Assembly: GCF_003604215.1 (NCBI RefSeq)
Contig: NZ_QXGS01000011.1
Span: forward strand, 1 to 64,000
Direction of reading: 5' to 3'
Source: Teichococcus vastitatis
GTDB taxonomy: Bacteria > Pseudomonadota > Alphaproteobacteria > Acetobacterales > Acetobacteraceae
DNA length: 64,000 bases
The notes under the pieces are model-generated. The model did not search any database, had not been told where the DNA came from, and was given only the letters and a program-made list of their open reading frames with translations. Of this stretch, positions 48,210-58,705 are shown piece after piece. The position numbers were made by a program, and so were the translations under genes. How positions within the stretch are numbered: position 1 is the stretch's first letter; each line of letters begins with the position of its first letter.

Positions 48210-48337
48210 CGCGCCACTGAAGACCGGGCGGGGGGCGGCAAAACGCCCCTCCCACCCCATCTCGGCCCTGGCCGCCCCGCAGGCGGATCAGCCAGGGAGA
48301 TGGGGCGCCATTTCGCCCTGAACGCGGAGGGCGGATC

Positions 48338-49309
48338 ATGCGTAAATTTCTGCTGGGCCTGCTGGTGGTTCTGCTGCTGGCCGGAGGCGGCGCCGCTTGG
48401 TACGCGAAGCAGGCCTGGACCAGCCCCGGTCCGCTCGCCGCCGAGACCCCCATCGTGGTGCCGCGCGGCGGCAGCACCGCCGGCATCGCCGGGTTGCTGG
48501 CGGAACGCGGCGCCATCCGCGATTCCCGCCTGTTCATGGCCGCGGTGTGGCTGACGCGTGGGGAAGGTCCGCTGCGGGCCGGAGAATTCCTGCTTCCCGC
48601 GCGGGCTTCCCTGGAAACGGTGCTGGACGTGCTGCGCAATGCCCGGCCGGTGCAGCGCCGCATCACCCTGCCGGAAGGGCTGACCGCCCGCCAAATGGTG
48701 GCCATCCTGCAGCAGGCCGAGGGGCTGACGGGCGATGTTCCGGCCGTTGCAGAAGGCGAGCTGCTGCCCGAAACCTACAATTTCTCCTATGGCGATACCC
48801 GCGCGGCGGTGGCGCAACGCGCCGCTGCGGCCATGAAGAGCGCGCTGGAGCAGCTCTGGGCCGACCGGGCGCAGAACCTGCCGATCGACTCCCCGCGGGA
48901 AGCCCTGATCCTGGCCTCCATCGTGGAACGGGAAACCGGCCAGAAGGAGGAGCGGCCACGCGTCGCCGCCGTGTTCATCAACCGGCTGCGCCGCGGCATG
49001 CCGCTGCAATCCGATCCCACCGTGGCGTATGCGGCCGCCGATGGCGGGGTGCTGGAGCGGCCGCTGAGTCGCGCCGACCTGGAGCGTGACCACCCCTTCA
49101 ACACCTATCGCAACCGCGGCCTGCCCCCCGGCCCGATCGCCAGCCCAGGCACCGAGGCGCTGCGGGCCGTGTTGAAGCCCCTGGAAACAGATGAGCTGTA
49201 CTTTGTGGCCGATGGTTCCGGCGGCCACGCCTTTGCCCGCACCCTGGTGGAACATAACCGCAATGTGGCGAGGTGGCGGGCGATCGAGCGGCAGCGCGGC
49301 GCGCGGTGA
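48338..49309 (+). CDS. mltG: Endolytic transglycosylase MltG
   Basis: MltG is an inner-membrane lytic transglycosylase that cuts nascent glycan strands and sets chain length. The 323-residue protein has an N-terminal membrane anchor (LLGLLVVLLLAGGGAAW, 6-21) and a LysM-like module. The catalytic YceG domain has VERET (196-200) containing the active Glu, and FINRLRRGMPLQSDPTVAY. It follows fabF in the usual fab cluster. The next gene overlaps its stop. Confidence 0.95.
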   Translation: MRKFLLGLLVVLLLAGGGAAWYAKQAWTSPGPLAAETPIVVPRGGSTAGIAGLLAERGAIRDSRLFMAAVWLTRGEGPLRAGEFLLPARASLETVLDVLRNARPVQRRITLPEGLTARQMVAILQQAEGLTGDVPAVAEGELLPETYNFSYGDTRAAVAQRAAAAMKSALEQLWADRAQNLPIDSPREALILASIVERETGQKEERPRVAAVFINRLRRGMPLQSDPTVAYAAADGGVLERPLSRADLERDHPFNTYRNRGLPPGPIASPGTEALRAVLKPLETDELYFVADGSGGHAFARTLVEHNRNVARWRAIERQRGAR

Positions 49310-50190
49310 CATCTCCGGCGCCGCCGCTCGGCCGCGCGCAGCTCTGGTTGCAGCTGCTGGTGATCTCGGCGCTCTGGGGCGCTTCCTTTCCGTTGCTGCG
49401 CTTCGCCGCCGGCAGCATGCCGCCCTTCGCGCTGGCGGCGGCGCGCGGCGCCATCGCGGCGCTGGCGATCGGCGCCTTTCTGTTGTGGCGCGGCGGCGGC
49501 TGGCATGGGCGGCTGGCCTGGTGGCCGATCCTGGTGGCGGGCACCTTGAATGGCTGGCTGCCCAACGTGCTGACTGCCGTGGCGCTGACCCGCGTGGAAA
49601 GTGCCCCCGCCGCCCTGATCCAGTCATCCACGCCGCTGATCGTGGCGCTGCTCAGCCTTGTTGCGCTGCGCGAGGAACGGCCGGGACCGGGTATGCTGGC
49701 GGGGCTGGCGCTGGGTTTCTGCGGCATCGCCACCATTATCGGACCGCAGGCCTGGCGGGCCGATGCCTCGGCGGGCGGGCTGTTGCTGATGCTGGCGGTG
49801 TCCGTCTCCTATGCGATGGGCACCATCTATATCCGCCGGGCGCGTCCGCCCGACGCCACGCAGCTGGTGCTGGGCCAGCAGATGATGGCCGGCGCGATCG
49901 CCCTGGCGTTGAGCCTGGCCTTTGATCCGCCCGGCGCCTTTGAGCAGCCGGCCGAGATCTGGCTGGTGCTGGTGCTGCTCGGCGTCTTCGCCTCGGCGGT
50001 GCCGTTGTCGCTGTTCGTGCTGCTGCTGCGACGCGCCCGCGCCACCGAGGCGGCCATGGTGGGCTATCTGGAGCCGCCTTTCGCCGCCCTGCTGGCCGGG
50101 CTGTGGCTGGCCGAGATCCCCGAGATGCGGGTGCTGGCGGGTGGGATGGTGGTGTTGGCCGGCGTTTGGCTGGCGACCCGGCGCGGCTGA
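49306..50190 (+). CDS. DMT-superfamily (EamA) transporter
   Basis: The 294-residue protein has ten predicted helices in two EamA repeats. The first begins LLVISALWGASFPLLRFAAG and the second around LMLAVSVSYAMGTIYIRRA. The family moves metabolites or amino acids out of the cytoplasm; substrate unknown. The GTG at 49306 overlaps the mltG stop (GTGA), so it is translationally coupled. A start 11 codons earlier inside mltG is possible. Confidence 0.85.
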   Translation: MTSPAPPLGRAQLWLQLLVISALWGASFPLLRFAAGSMPPFALAAARGAIAALAIGAFLLWRGGGWHGRLAWWPILVAGTLNGWLPNVLTAVALTRVESAPAALIQSSTPLIVALLSLVALREERPGPGMLAGLALGFCGIATIIGPQAWRADASAGGLLLMLAVSVSYAMGTIYIRRARPPDATQLVLGQQMMAGAIALALSLAFDPPGAFEQPAEIWLVLVLLGVFASAVPLSLFVLLLRRARATEAAMVGYLEPPFAALLAGLWLAEIPEMRVLAGGMVVLAGVWLATRRG

Positions 50191-50196
50191 GGCGGC

Positions 50197-51000
50197 TCAG
50201 GCTTCGGCAACAGGCTTGGCCGGCATGCGCGCCGCCACCGCCGCGCGCAGCCCGAGCGGCACGGCGCCGGCGATCCGGGCCATCGCATAAGTCGGCCAGG
50301 GATAGGCGATGCGGGTGCGGCCTGCGCGCAATCCGGCCAGGGTGCGGCATGCCGCTTCCTCCGGCTCCAGCATGAAGGGCATGGGAAAGCGGTTCACCGC
50401 CGTCATCGGCGTGCGGATGTAGCCGGGGCAGACGGCGTGGACGCGCAGGCCGCGGGCACGCTCCGTGGCGTCCGTGGCCTCGGCCCAGCGCTGCACCGCC
50501 GCTTTGCTGGCGCAATAGGCGGCGGCGCCCGGGGCGGCGACGAAGGCCGCCACCGAGGCGATCACCGCCACCCGGCCGCGCACCCCATCCGCGCCCGGCG
50601 CCTGCGCCGCCATGCGATCCAGGGCGGGCAGGGCGGTGTTCAGCACGCCGGAGACATTGGTATCGAAGATGGCGCGGACCTGTGCCGCTGGCTCCGAGAC
50701 GCCCCCCGTACCGCCAGAGATACCGGCATTGGCGATCAGCAGGTCGAGTCGCGCCATGCCCGCGACCCAGGCGGCGCAGCCGGCGGCATCCCGCACGTCC
50801 AGAACGGCATCCCGCACCTCCGCACCCCGCGCCCGGCAGGCGGCAGCGATTTCCGCCAGCCGGGCCGCGTTGCGGGCCGCAAGGTGCAGCGTGGCGCCCG
50901 GGCGGGCACAGGCGATGGCCAGCGCCCTTCCCAGGCCGGAGGATGCTCCGGTGATGGCGAGGGTGGTCCATGGCGGGGTCGCGTCGGTCATGGCTTGCAT
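50197..51000 (-). CDS. Short-chain dehydrogenase/reductase
   Basis: The 267-residue SDR has TGASSGLG (17-24), a DLLIANAGISGGTGG block, and the catalytic Ser/Tyr/Lys pattern in VIASVAAFVAAPGAAAYCASKAA. The C-terminal 50 residues form a hydrophobic tail (YAMARIAGAVPLGLRAAVAA) that might lie against the membrane. Substrate is unknown. A start 3 codons later (50991, MTDATPP) is also possible. It is convergent with the EamA gene and divergent from yicC. Confidence 0.88.
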   Translation of the reverse strand: MQAMTDATPPWTTLAITGASSGLGRALAIACARPGATLHLAARNAARLAEIAAACRARGAEVRDAVLDVRDAAGCAAWVAGMARLDLLIANAGISGGTGGVSEPAAQVRAIFDTNVSGVLNTALPALDRMAAQAPGADGVRGRVAVIASVAAFVAAPGAAAYCASKAAVQRWAEATDATERARGLRVHAVCPGYIRTPMTAVNRFPMPFMLEPEEAACRTLAGLRAGRTRIAYPWPTYAMARIAGAVPLGLRAAVAARMPAKPVAEA

Positions 51001-51030
51001 CCTGCGCCAGGGGGGGAGAGAAGGCCCGGC

Positions 51031-51924
51031 ATGGCTCTTTCCTCGATGACCGGCTTCGCCCGGGACGCGGGCACCCTTCCGGATGGCACGGGTTTCGTGT
51101 GGGAACTGCGCAGCGTCAACGGGCGCGGCCTGGATCTGCGCCTCCGCCTGCCGGCCGGGTCCGACGCGCTGGAAACGAAGCTGCGCGAAGCCGTGGCGGC
51201 ACGCTTCAGGCGCGGCAACATCTCGGCCACGCTGACCCTGAAGCGCGAGGACCGCGCGCCACGCCTGACGCCCGACCCCGCGGCGCTGGACCAGGCCCTC
51301 GCCCTGGTCCTGTCGGTGGCGGCCCGCATCCCGGGCTGCCCGGCGCCCCGGGCCGAGGCGGTGCTGGCCCTGCCCGGCGTGCTGCGCGCCGAGTTGGCCG
51401 AGCCGCGCGAGGAGGACGAGATGCTGCGCCAGGCCGCCCTGGCGGCGGGCTTCAACCGCGCCCTGGCGGCACTGGCCGAGTCGCGCGCTGCCGAAGGCGC
51501 CAAGCTTGCCGGCATCTTCGCCGCGCTGCTGGAGGAGATCGCCGCCCTACGCGTTGCTGCCCTGGCCGAGGCCGCCAGCCAGCCCGCCGTGCATCGCGCG
51601 CGCCTGAGCGCCGCCCTGGCGGAGTTGCTGGGTGGCGAGAAGCGGATACCCGAGGAACGGCTGGCCATCGAGGTGGCGATCCTGGCGCAGAAATCCGATG
51701 TGCGGGAAGAGTTGGACCGGCTCGGCGCGCATGGAGAGGCGGCGCGGGCGCTGCTGGCGGAAGGCGGCGCGGTGGGGCGGCGGCTGGAGTTCCTGGCTCA
51801 GGAATTCGGCCGCGAATGCAACACGCTGGGGGCGAAATCGGCCTCCCTGGCGCTGACCGGGTTTTCTTTGGATCTTAAGGCGGCCGTGGAACGGCTGCGC
51901 GAACAGGCGGCGAACCTCGAATGA
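51031..51924 (+). CDS. YicC-family endoribonuclease-like protein
   Basis: The 297-residue protein matches the YicC family: start MALSSMTGFARDAG, the RSVNGRGLDLRLRLP strand, a helical middle, and the conserved C-terminal EVAILAQKSDVREELDRL and RLEFLAQEFGRECNTLGAKS. E. coli YicC has been linked to endoribonuclease activity. It overlaps gmk by 4 bp (ATGA), the widespread yicC-gmk pair. A good GGGGGGAGAG Shine-Dalgarno supports the start. Confidence 0.93.
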   Translation: MALSSMTGFARDAGTLPDGTGFVWELRSVNGRGLDLRLRLPAGSDALETKLREAVAARFRRGNISATLTLKREDRAPRLTPDPAALDQALALVLSVAARIPGCPAPRAEAVLALPGVLRAELAEPREEDEMLRQAALAAGFNRALAALAESRAAEGAKLAGIFAALLEEIAALRVAALAEAASQPAVHRARLSAALAELLGGEKRIPEERLAIEVAILAQKSDVREELDRLGAHGEAARALLAEGGAVGRRLEFLAQEFGRECNTLGAKSASLALTGFSLDLKAAVERLREQAANLE

Positions 51925-52550
51925 ACCGGAACTCGCGACGCGGATTGTGCCTGGTGCTGTCGGCACCCTCGGGGGCGGGCAAATCCTCCGTCGGCCGCGC
52001 GCTGCTGGAGCGCGAGCCGGAGCTGCGGCTTTCGGTCAGCGCCACCACCCGTGCGCCGCGGCCGGGTGAGCAGGAGGGGGTGCACTATTTCTTCCGGTCC
52101 CTTCAGCAGTTCGAGGCCATGGAAGCGTCGGGCGAGATGCTGGAAGCCGCCAATGTGTTCGGCCGTCGCTACGGCACGCCGCGCGCCCCGGTGCAGGAGG
52201 CGTTGGACGCCGGGCGCGACGTGCTGTTCGACATCGACTGGCAGGGCCACCTGCTGCTGCGCCGGGCCTTGCCCGGCGACGTGGTGAGCGTGTTCCTGCT
52301 GCCGCCGAGCCTCGAGGAGCTGGAACGCCGCTTGCATGGGCGAGGGCAGGATTCCCCTGAGGAGATTGCCCGCCGCATGCAGGCATCCCGCGACGAGATC
52401 AGCCACTGGGCCGATTTCGACCATGTTCTGGTGAACCACGACTTCCACCGCACGGTGACGGAGGTGCGCGCGGTGCTGCATGCCGCCCGCACCACAGGGG
52501 CGCGGCAGCCCTGGCTGCCGAACTTCATCGACACCCTGCTGCGGCCCTGA
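51921..52550 (+). CDS. gmk: Guanylate kinase
   Basis: Gmk converts GMP to GDP, feeding nucleotide and (p)ppGpp pools. The 209-residue protein has the P-loop SAPSGAGKSSVGRAL (14-28), SVSATTRAPRPGEQEGVHYFF with GMP-binding residues, and the VLFDIDWQGHLLLRR Walker B region. It overlaps yicC by 4 bp. Confidence 0.97.
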   Translation: MNRNSRRGLCLVLSAPSGAGKSSVGRALLEREPELRLSVSATTRAPRPGEQEGVHYFFRSLQQFEAMEASGEMLEAANVFGRRYGTPRAPVQEALDAGRDVLFDIDWQGHLLLRRALPGDVVSVFLLPPSLEELERRLHGRGQDSPEEIARRMQASRDEISHWADFDHVLVNHDFHRTVTEVRAVLHAARTTGARQPWLPNFIDTLLRP

Positions 52551-52595
52551 GAACCGGGGACCGGTGGCGCAGCCTGCCGGCCACGGAGGCACTCC

Positions 52596-53513
52596 ATGTT
52601 CACCCTGCTGAATGTTGTGGCACCGATCTTCGCGCTGATCGCGATCGGCTATCTGGCCGCCCGTCGCAAATGGATGTCCGACGAGGCGTTGCGCGGCATG
52701 ACGGCCTTTGTTTTCACGCTGGCCATGCCGAGCCTGCTGCTGCTGAGTGCCACCACGCCGCACCCGAATGGCGGCGCCACCGCTTTCGCCTTCTTTTCCG
52801 GTTGCCTGATCGTGTACGCGTTGGCGCTGCTGCTGTCGCGCTTCGGGCTGCGCATGCGGCTCAGCGAGGGGGGCACCTTCGCGCTCAACGCCGCCTACGG
52901 CAACACCGGCATGATCGGTGTGCCACTGGTGATCGCCGCCTATGGCCAGGCCGGGCTGGCGCAGTTGCTGGCCATCGTGGGCCTGCATTCGCTGATCCTG
53001 CTGCCGCTCGGCACGGTGGTGGGGGAACTGGCGCATTCCTCTCGGAAGCCGATCGGGCAGATCCTGCGCTCCACCATCCTGTCGGTGCTGAAGAACCCGA
53101 TCGTGATCGCGGTGCTGCTGGGGCTGGTGATCTACCAATCGGGGCTGGAACTGCCGGCGGTGGTGCGCCGCTTCCTCGACATGACCGGCATGGCCGGGCC
53201 GCCGGTGGCGCTGTTCTGCCTGGGTGCCAGCCTGATCCACTTCGATGCGCGGCGTGATTGGCCCTCGGCGCTGCTCTGCACCGCGCTGAAGCTGTTGTTG
53301 CTTCCGCTGCTGGTCTGGCTGATCGGCTGGCTGCTCGGCCTGCCGCGCCTGCCGCTGGCCGTGGCGGTGCTGGCGGCCGGCATGCCCACCGGCGCCAACG
53401 CCTTCTTCCTGGCCCGCCGCTATGCCGCCGGCGCGGACCGGTCCGGCGCCACCGTGCTGCTGTCCACCATGCTGTCCCTCGGCACGCTGGCGGTCCTGCT
53501 GGCGCTGCTCTGA
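52596..53513 (+). CDS. AEC-family (auxin efflux carrier-like) transporter
   Basis: The 305-residue protein has ten hydrophobic helices in two five-helix repeats, starting LLNVVAPIFALIAIGYLAAR. The helix-breaking NTGMIGVPLV and GANAFFLARRY motifs are typical of AEC members. Bacterial members export or import organic acids such as malate; substrate is unknown. It may be expressed with gmk, 45 bp upstream. Confidence 0.9.
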   Translation: MFTLLNVVAPIFALIAIGYLAARRKWMSDEALRGMTAFVFTLAMPSLLLLSATTPHPNGGATAFAFFSGCLIVYALALLLSRFGLRMRLSEGGTFALNAAYGNTGMIGVPLVIAAYGQAGLAQLLAIVGLHSLILLPLGTVVGELAHSSRKPIGQILRSTILSVLKNPIVIAVLLGLVIYQSGLELPAVVRRFLDMTGMAGPPVALFCLGASLIHFDARRDWPSALLCTALKLLLLPLLVWLIGWLLGLPRLPLAVAVLAAGMPTGANAFFLARRYAAGADRSGATVLLSTMLSLGTLAVLLALL

Positions 53514-53528
53514 AACCGACTCTCCGGG

Positions 53529-53804
53529 TCAGTGCAGGTTGAACTGGCCTTCCGCGTAGCGGAACTCGGCCGGGCGGGTAAGGGCGCTCGACGCGACGCG
53601 AACCGAGTGCAGCGGTCCCTCAATCTCCCGCTGCCAGAACGCCAGGAAGCGGCTGAGTTCCGGAAAGCGTGGAGCCTGGTCGACCTTTTGCCAGAGAAAG
53701 CTCTGCAGCACGCCGGGATGGTCGGGCAGGTGGTACAGGATCTCGGCGGTGGTCAGCCGCCAGTCGGGGATGCGCACGATGCCCTCGATGTCACGCAGCA
53801 GCAT
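53529..53804 (-). CDS. Usg-family protein
   Basis: The 91-residue protein matches the Usg-like family: DWRLTTAEILYHLPDHPGVL, SFLWQKVDQAPRFPELSRFL and the EGPLHSVRVAS end. Found mainly in Alphaproteobacteria; function unknown (older annotations linked it to amino-acid genes by neighbourhood). Start at 53804 has an AAGGGAG Shine-Dalgarno. It is convergent with the AEC gene and divergent from the groES promoter region. Confidence 0.85.
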   Translation of the reverse strand: MLLRDIEGIVRIPDWRLTTAEILYHLPDHPGVLQSFLWQKVDQAPRFPELSRFLAFWQREIEGPLHSVRVASSALTRPAEFRYAEGQFNLH

Positions 53805-53926
53805 GGAATTCTGCTCCCTTTTTGCTGAGGCGGCAGCCAGCCGCCGGGTCGCTCCCCCTTCGGGGATCGCCAGCATGGCATGAGCGGGGCACCGGTTGGC
53901 AAGAAAAACGCCATGCTTTCAAAGAG

Positions 53927-53953
53927 TTAGCACTCAATTACCGAGAGTGCTGC
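53927..53953. promoter_or_regulatory. CIRCE operator, upstream copy
   Basis: TTAGCACTC, a 9-bp spacer, then GAGTGCTGC. The left arm is a perfect CIRCE half and the right differs in the last two bases. CIRCE is bound by HrcA, which represses groESL until unfolded protein titrates GroEL. It lies just before the likely -35. Confidence 0.88.
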
Positions 53954-53960
53954 TTGGCGC

Positions 53961-53989
53961 TTGACGGAAAATCAGGGGCGTCCTAGATC
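53961..53989 (+). promoter_or_regulatory. Candidate groES promoter
   Basis: TTGACG (53961-53966) and TAGATC (53984-53989) are separated by 17 bp. The same stretch also partly fits the alphaproteobacterial sigma-32 pattern (CTTG, then CTAGAT). It lies between two CIRCE elements. The assignment to one sigma factor is uncertain. Confidence 0.5.
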
Positions 53990-53990
53990 G

Positions 53991-54017
53991 TGAGCACTCG
54001 CCGGGGGTGAGTGCTAA
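53991..54017. promoter_or_regulatory. CIRCE operator, downstream copy
   Basis: TGAGCACTC, a 9-bp spacer, then a perfect GAGTGCTAA. It sits right after the likely -10, over the start site and early leader of groES. Together with the upstream copy it brackets the promoter. Confidence 0.88.
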
Positions 54018-54084
54018 CAGGCTCATCCACCCGGATGAGGCAACCGTCGCTGAATGCGCCATACAGGGCGTCAGGAGAGGGCCA

Positions 54085-54375
54085 ATGAAGTTTCGTCCAC
54101 TGCATGACCGCGTCGTCGTCCGCCGGCTGACCGCCGAAGAGAAGACCGCGGGGGGCATCATCATCCCCGACACCGCGAAGGAGAAGCCGATGGAAGGCGA
54201 GATCGTCGCCGTCGGGTCCGGCGCGCGCAACGAGCAGGGCACCATCGTTGCCCTGGACGTGCAGGTCGGCGATCGCGTTCTGTTCGGCAAGTGGTCGGGC
54301 ACCGAAGTGAAGATCAGCGGCGAAGAGCTCCTGATCATGAAGGAATCCGACCTGATGGGCGTGATCGCGGCCTGA
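54085..54375 (+). CDS. groES: Co-chaperonin GroES
   Basis: GroES caps GroEL. The 96-residue protein has the start [15 protein letters not shown], the mobile loop [18 protein letters not shown], and the C-terminal [23 protein letters not shown] is a good Shine-Dalgarno. It is followed after 49 bp by groL, with HrcA/CIRCE control upstream. Confidence 0.98.
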   Translation: MKFRPLHDRVVVRRLTAEEKTAGGIIIPDTAKEKPMEGEIVAVGSGARNEQGTIVALDVQVGDRVLFGKWSGTEVKISGEELLIMKESDLMGVIAA

Positions 54376-54418
54376 GCCTGCGGACCCCATTCCTTTCCAA
54401 CAGATTTTGACGAGGTAG

Positions 54419-56074
<1,656 letters not shown>

Positions 56075-56104
56075 TCCGAACGGATCGGAACGCCGAAACA
56101 GAAG

Positions 56105-56133
56105 GGGGCGGCCCGAAGGGGCCGCCCCTTTTT
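56105..56133 (+). terminator. Rho-independent terminator of groESL
   Basis: ggggcggccc and gggccgcccc form a 10-bp stem around a GAAG loop, followed by TTTTT. It ends the groES-groL transcript. Confidence 0.93.
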
Positions 56134-56343
56134 CGTGCCTGCAGCGACGTTTCAAGGCAGGAGAACTGTCCCGAATCGTTTACGTTGACAGTTCATTAAC
56201 GATCTGCCCCACTTCGTTTCGCCAACCGCTTCCGCCGCCTTGCCGTGCCTCCGGAGACCCGGTCGCCCATCAAGCCGTTCCGGGAACCGGGCTGGATCGT
56301 CCGGGGGCAGCGTCCCCGTCCACGCGAAGAAGGGGTGCATCGC

Positions 56344-56547
56344 ATGGCGATTGGCACAGTGAAGTGGTTCAACGCGACCAAGGGCTTCGGCTTCATCGTT
56401 CCGCAGGATGGCGGCAAGGATGTGTTCGTGCACATCACTGCCGTGCAGAAGGCGGGCCTGTCCGGATTGAACGAGAACCAGAAGGTCAGCTACGACGTGG
56501 CCATGGAGCGCGGCAAGGCCGCCGCGACCAACCTCAAGCCGCTGTAA
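56344..56547 (+). CDS. Cold-shock / CspA-family protein
   Basis: The 67-residue OB-fold protein binds single-stranded nucleic acid. RNP1 (GFGFI) and RNP2 (VFVHI) are clear, with start MAIGTVKWFNATKGFGF. A 210-bp non-coding lead upstream fits the long structured 5' UTRs of csp genes. It contains a TTGACA at 56185, but I see no convincing -10, so the promoter is not called. Expression as a housekeeping or cold-induced paralogue cannot be told. Confidence 0.96.
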   Translation: MAIGTVKWFNATKGFGFIVPQDGGKDVFVHITAVQKAGLSGLNENQKVSYDVAMERGKAAATNLKPL

Positions 56548-56601
56548 GGCCCGCGCTTTCGCGCGGACGGATGGGCGGCCCGCCAGCGGTGGCGGGCCGC
56601 C

Positions 56602-58692
56602 TCATGCTTCGGTGGTTGCGCTTTCCCAGCCGATTGCCCGCCGCAGAAAGGCGGCGCCCAGGGCCGCAAAGCCGGCGACCTCGCCATTGTCCTTGCCATA
56701 GCCGTGCCCACCGGCGGCCGGCTCGTGGAACAGGGCCGGATAGCCCATGGCCTGCAGCTTGGCCGCCATCTTGCGGGCGTGGCCGGGATGCACGCGGTCA
56801 TCCCGCCGCGTGGTGGCGATCAGGATTGGCGGATAGGGCTGCCCCGGCGCCGCCTGATGGTAGGCGGAGAACCCGCGGATGAAGCTCCAGTCCCCGGGCT
56901 CGTCCGGGTCACCATATTCTGCGATCCAGCTCGCCCCGGCCAGCAGCCTGGTGTAGCGCCGCATGTCGATCAGCGGGATGGTGCAGAACAGGGCGCCGAA
57001 CCGTTCCGGATAGCGGGTCAGCATGTTGGCGATCAGCAGCCCGCCATTGGAGCCGCCTTCCGCCGCGATCCGCCCGGGCATGGTGACACCGCGCCGTACC
57101 AAGTCTGCCGCCACGGCGGCGAAATCATCATGCGAGAGGCGCTTGCGCTCCCGCCGTCCCGCCTCGTGCCAGGCCGTGCCGAACTCGCCACCGCCACGAA
57201 TATTGGCGATCACGCCGGTGCCGCCGCGCTGGAGCCAGAGTTGGCCAACCGTGCCGCGGTAGCTCGGCAGCATGGAAACCTGGAAGCCGCCATAGCCGCT
57301 CAGGTGCACCGGGGCCTCGCCGGTTTCTTCGGCGGGTCCGACCTGCACATACGGGATGCGCTCGCCATCCGAGGACACGGCCTCGTGCCGCGTCACCATC
57401 AGCCCGTCAGCGTCGAAGACGGGGGATGAACGCTTCAGCACCAGCGGCGCCGCCGGACCGGGATCGAGCCGGAGCAGCTCGGGCGGGGTCACCGGGTCCT
57501 GGGCCATGGCCAGCAGCGTGCCGTCGGATTCGTCTTCCCGCTCATCCAGCGGCCAGAGACTGACCACGCCGGTGGTGGGCAGGCCGGGCACAGGTGCTTC
57601 CGCCCAGGCCGCCGGGCCGGGGGTGAAGGCGGTGAACACCGGCCGCATCTCGTCCAGCACGGACAGGATCAGGCGGCCCCTGCACCAGAAGAACGTCTGG
57701 ATGGCGCGGCGCAGGCCGGGGCGGAACAGCACCTGCCAACGCGCCCTGCCAGCCAGCAGATCGGCGACGGAGGTGCCGAGCAAGGTGTCCGGCGGATGGG
57801 TGACCCCATCCAGCGTCCAGGAGGTACGCGGTACCGCAGCGATCCAGCCGCCCTGCCAGGCGCCGCGCACGTCGGTCGGCAGGGGCAGGCGCTGTTGCGG
57901 GCCGTCGCGGTCGCCCAGATGGTGGGCCGTGTCGAAGAAGCCCAGTTGCTCGGTGAAGACCAGCATTTCGCGGCCGTTCTCCCGGTCCACCCCGGCCCAG
58001 GCGCCCATGCTGGTAGGGGCGGCCTCGAACAGGATCGGCGCGGCCAGAGGATCCATGCCGCGCTGCCAGCGGCGGATCACCCGGGGATAACCCGAGGCCG
58101 AGGCGGCCGGCGTGCCGTCGCCGGCCGTGCCGAGCGGCGAGCCCAGCAGCAGCGTGTCCAGGTCCAGCCAGTCGGCACTGGCCTTGGCTTCCGGCAGGAT
58201 GAAGCCGTCCTGGGGAAAGCTGCGCGTCCCGGTATCGAATTCGCGCAGCACCACCGCGTCGCCGCCGCCGCGCGACAGGCGCAGCAGGGCCCGATCATGC
58301 GCGCCGGGACGGGTGACGGCGCCGTGCCACACCCAATCCTCACCTTCCGCCTCGGCCAGTCGGTCGAGGTCGAGCACCACCTCCCAATCGGGTGCATCAG
58401 TGGCGAAGGAGGCTGGGCTGGTACGGCGCCACAAGCCGCGCGGGTGGGCGGCGTCCTGCCAGAAATTGTACAGGTGCGGACCGCGGCGGGTGACGAAGGG
58501 GATCTTGTCCGGCCGGTCCAGCGCCGCCTTCACGGCATCCCGGTCGGCGGCGACCCGGGCGTCGGACAGGCGGGACAGGGTGGCGGCGTTCTGCGCCTCG
58601 ACCCATCCGAGGGCACGCTCGCCCTCCACTTCCTCCAGCCAGAGATAAGGATCGTCGTCAGGCGCGTCGGCGGTGGGGCGAGGGTCGGTCAT
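56602..58692 (-). CDS. S9 family prolyl oligopeptidase
   Basis: The 696-residue enzyme cuts short peptides after proline. A seven-bladed propeller occupies roughly 60-430. The alpha/beta-hydrolase domain has the nucleophile Ser548 (EGGSNGGLL), and acid and base in RDDRVHPGH and AGGHGYG. No signal peptide is seen. The ATG at 58692 gives MTDPRPTADAPDDDPYLWLE with the common N-terminal DPYLWLE block. It is 13 bp after the TerB-like gene on the same strand. Confidence 0.92.
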   Translation of the reverse strand: MTDPRPTADAPDDDPYLWLEEVEGERALGWVEAQNAATLSRLSDARVAADRDAVKAALDRPDKIPFVTRRGPHLYNFWQDAAHPRGLWRRTSPASFATDAPDWEVVLDLDRLAEAEGEDWVWHGAVTRPGAHDRALLRLSRGGGDAVVLREFDTGTRSFPQDGFILPEAKASADWLDLDTLLLGSPLGTAGDGTPAASASGYPRVIRRWQRGMDPLAAPILFEAAPTSMGAWAGVDRENGREMLVFTEQLGFFDTAHHLGDRDGPQQRLPLPTDVRGAWQGGWIAAVPRTSWTLDGVTHPPDTLLGTSVADLLAGRARWQVLFRPGLRRAIQTFFWCRGRLILSVLDEMRPVFTAFTPGPAAWAEAPVPGLPTTGVVSLWPLDEREDESDGTLLAMAQDPVTPPELLRLDPGPAAPLVLKRSSPVFDADGLMVTRHEAVSSDGERIPYVQVGPAEETGEAPVHLSGYGGFQVSMLPSYRGTVGQLWLQRGGTGVIANIRGGGEFGTAWHEAGRRERKRLSHDDFAAVAADLVRRGVTMPGRIAAEGGSNGGLLIANMLTRYPERFGALFCTIPLIDMRRYTRLLAGASWIAEYGDPDEPGDWSFIRGFSAYHQAAPGQPYPPILIATTRRDDRVHPGHARKMAAKLQAMGYPALFHEPAAGGHGYGKDNGEVAGFAALGAAFLRRAIGWESATTEA

Positions 58693-58705
58693 GGATGGGG
58701 ATCGA

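Noticed and set aside
48238-48300. Terminator after fabF
   Set aside because: Short GC stems exist (ggggcg/cgcccc) but without a T-run, and mltG likely continues the transcript.
56185-56215. Promoter for the cold-shock gene
   Set aside because: A perfect TTGACA is present, but no acceptable -10 lies at normal spacing.
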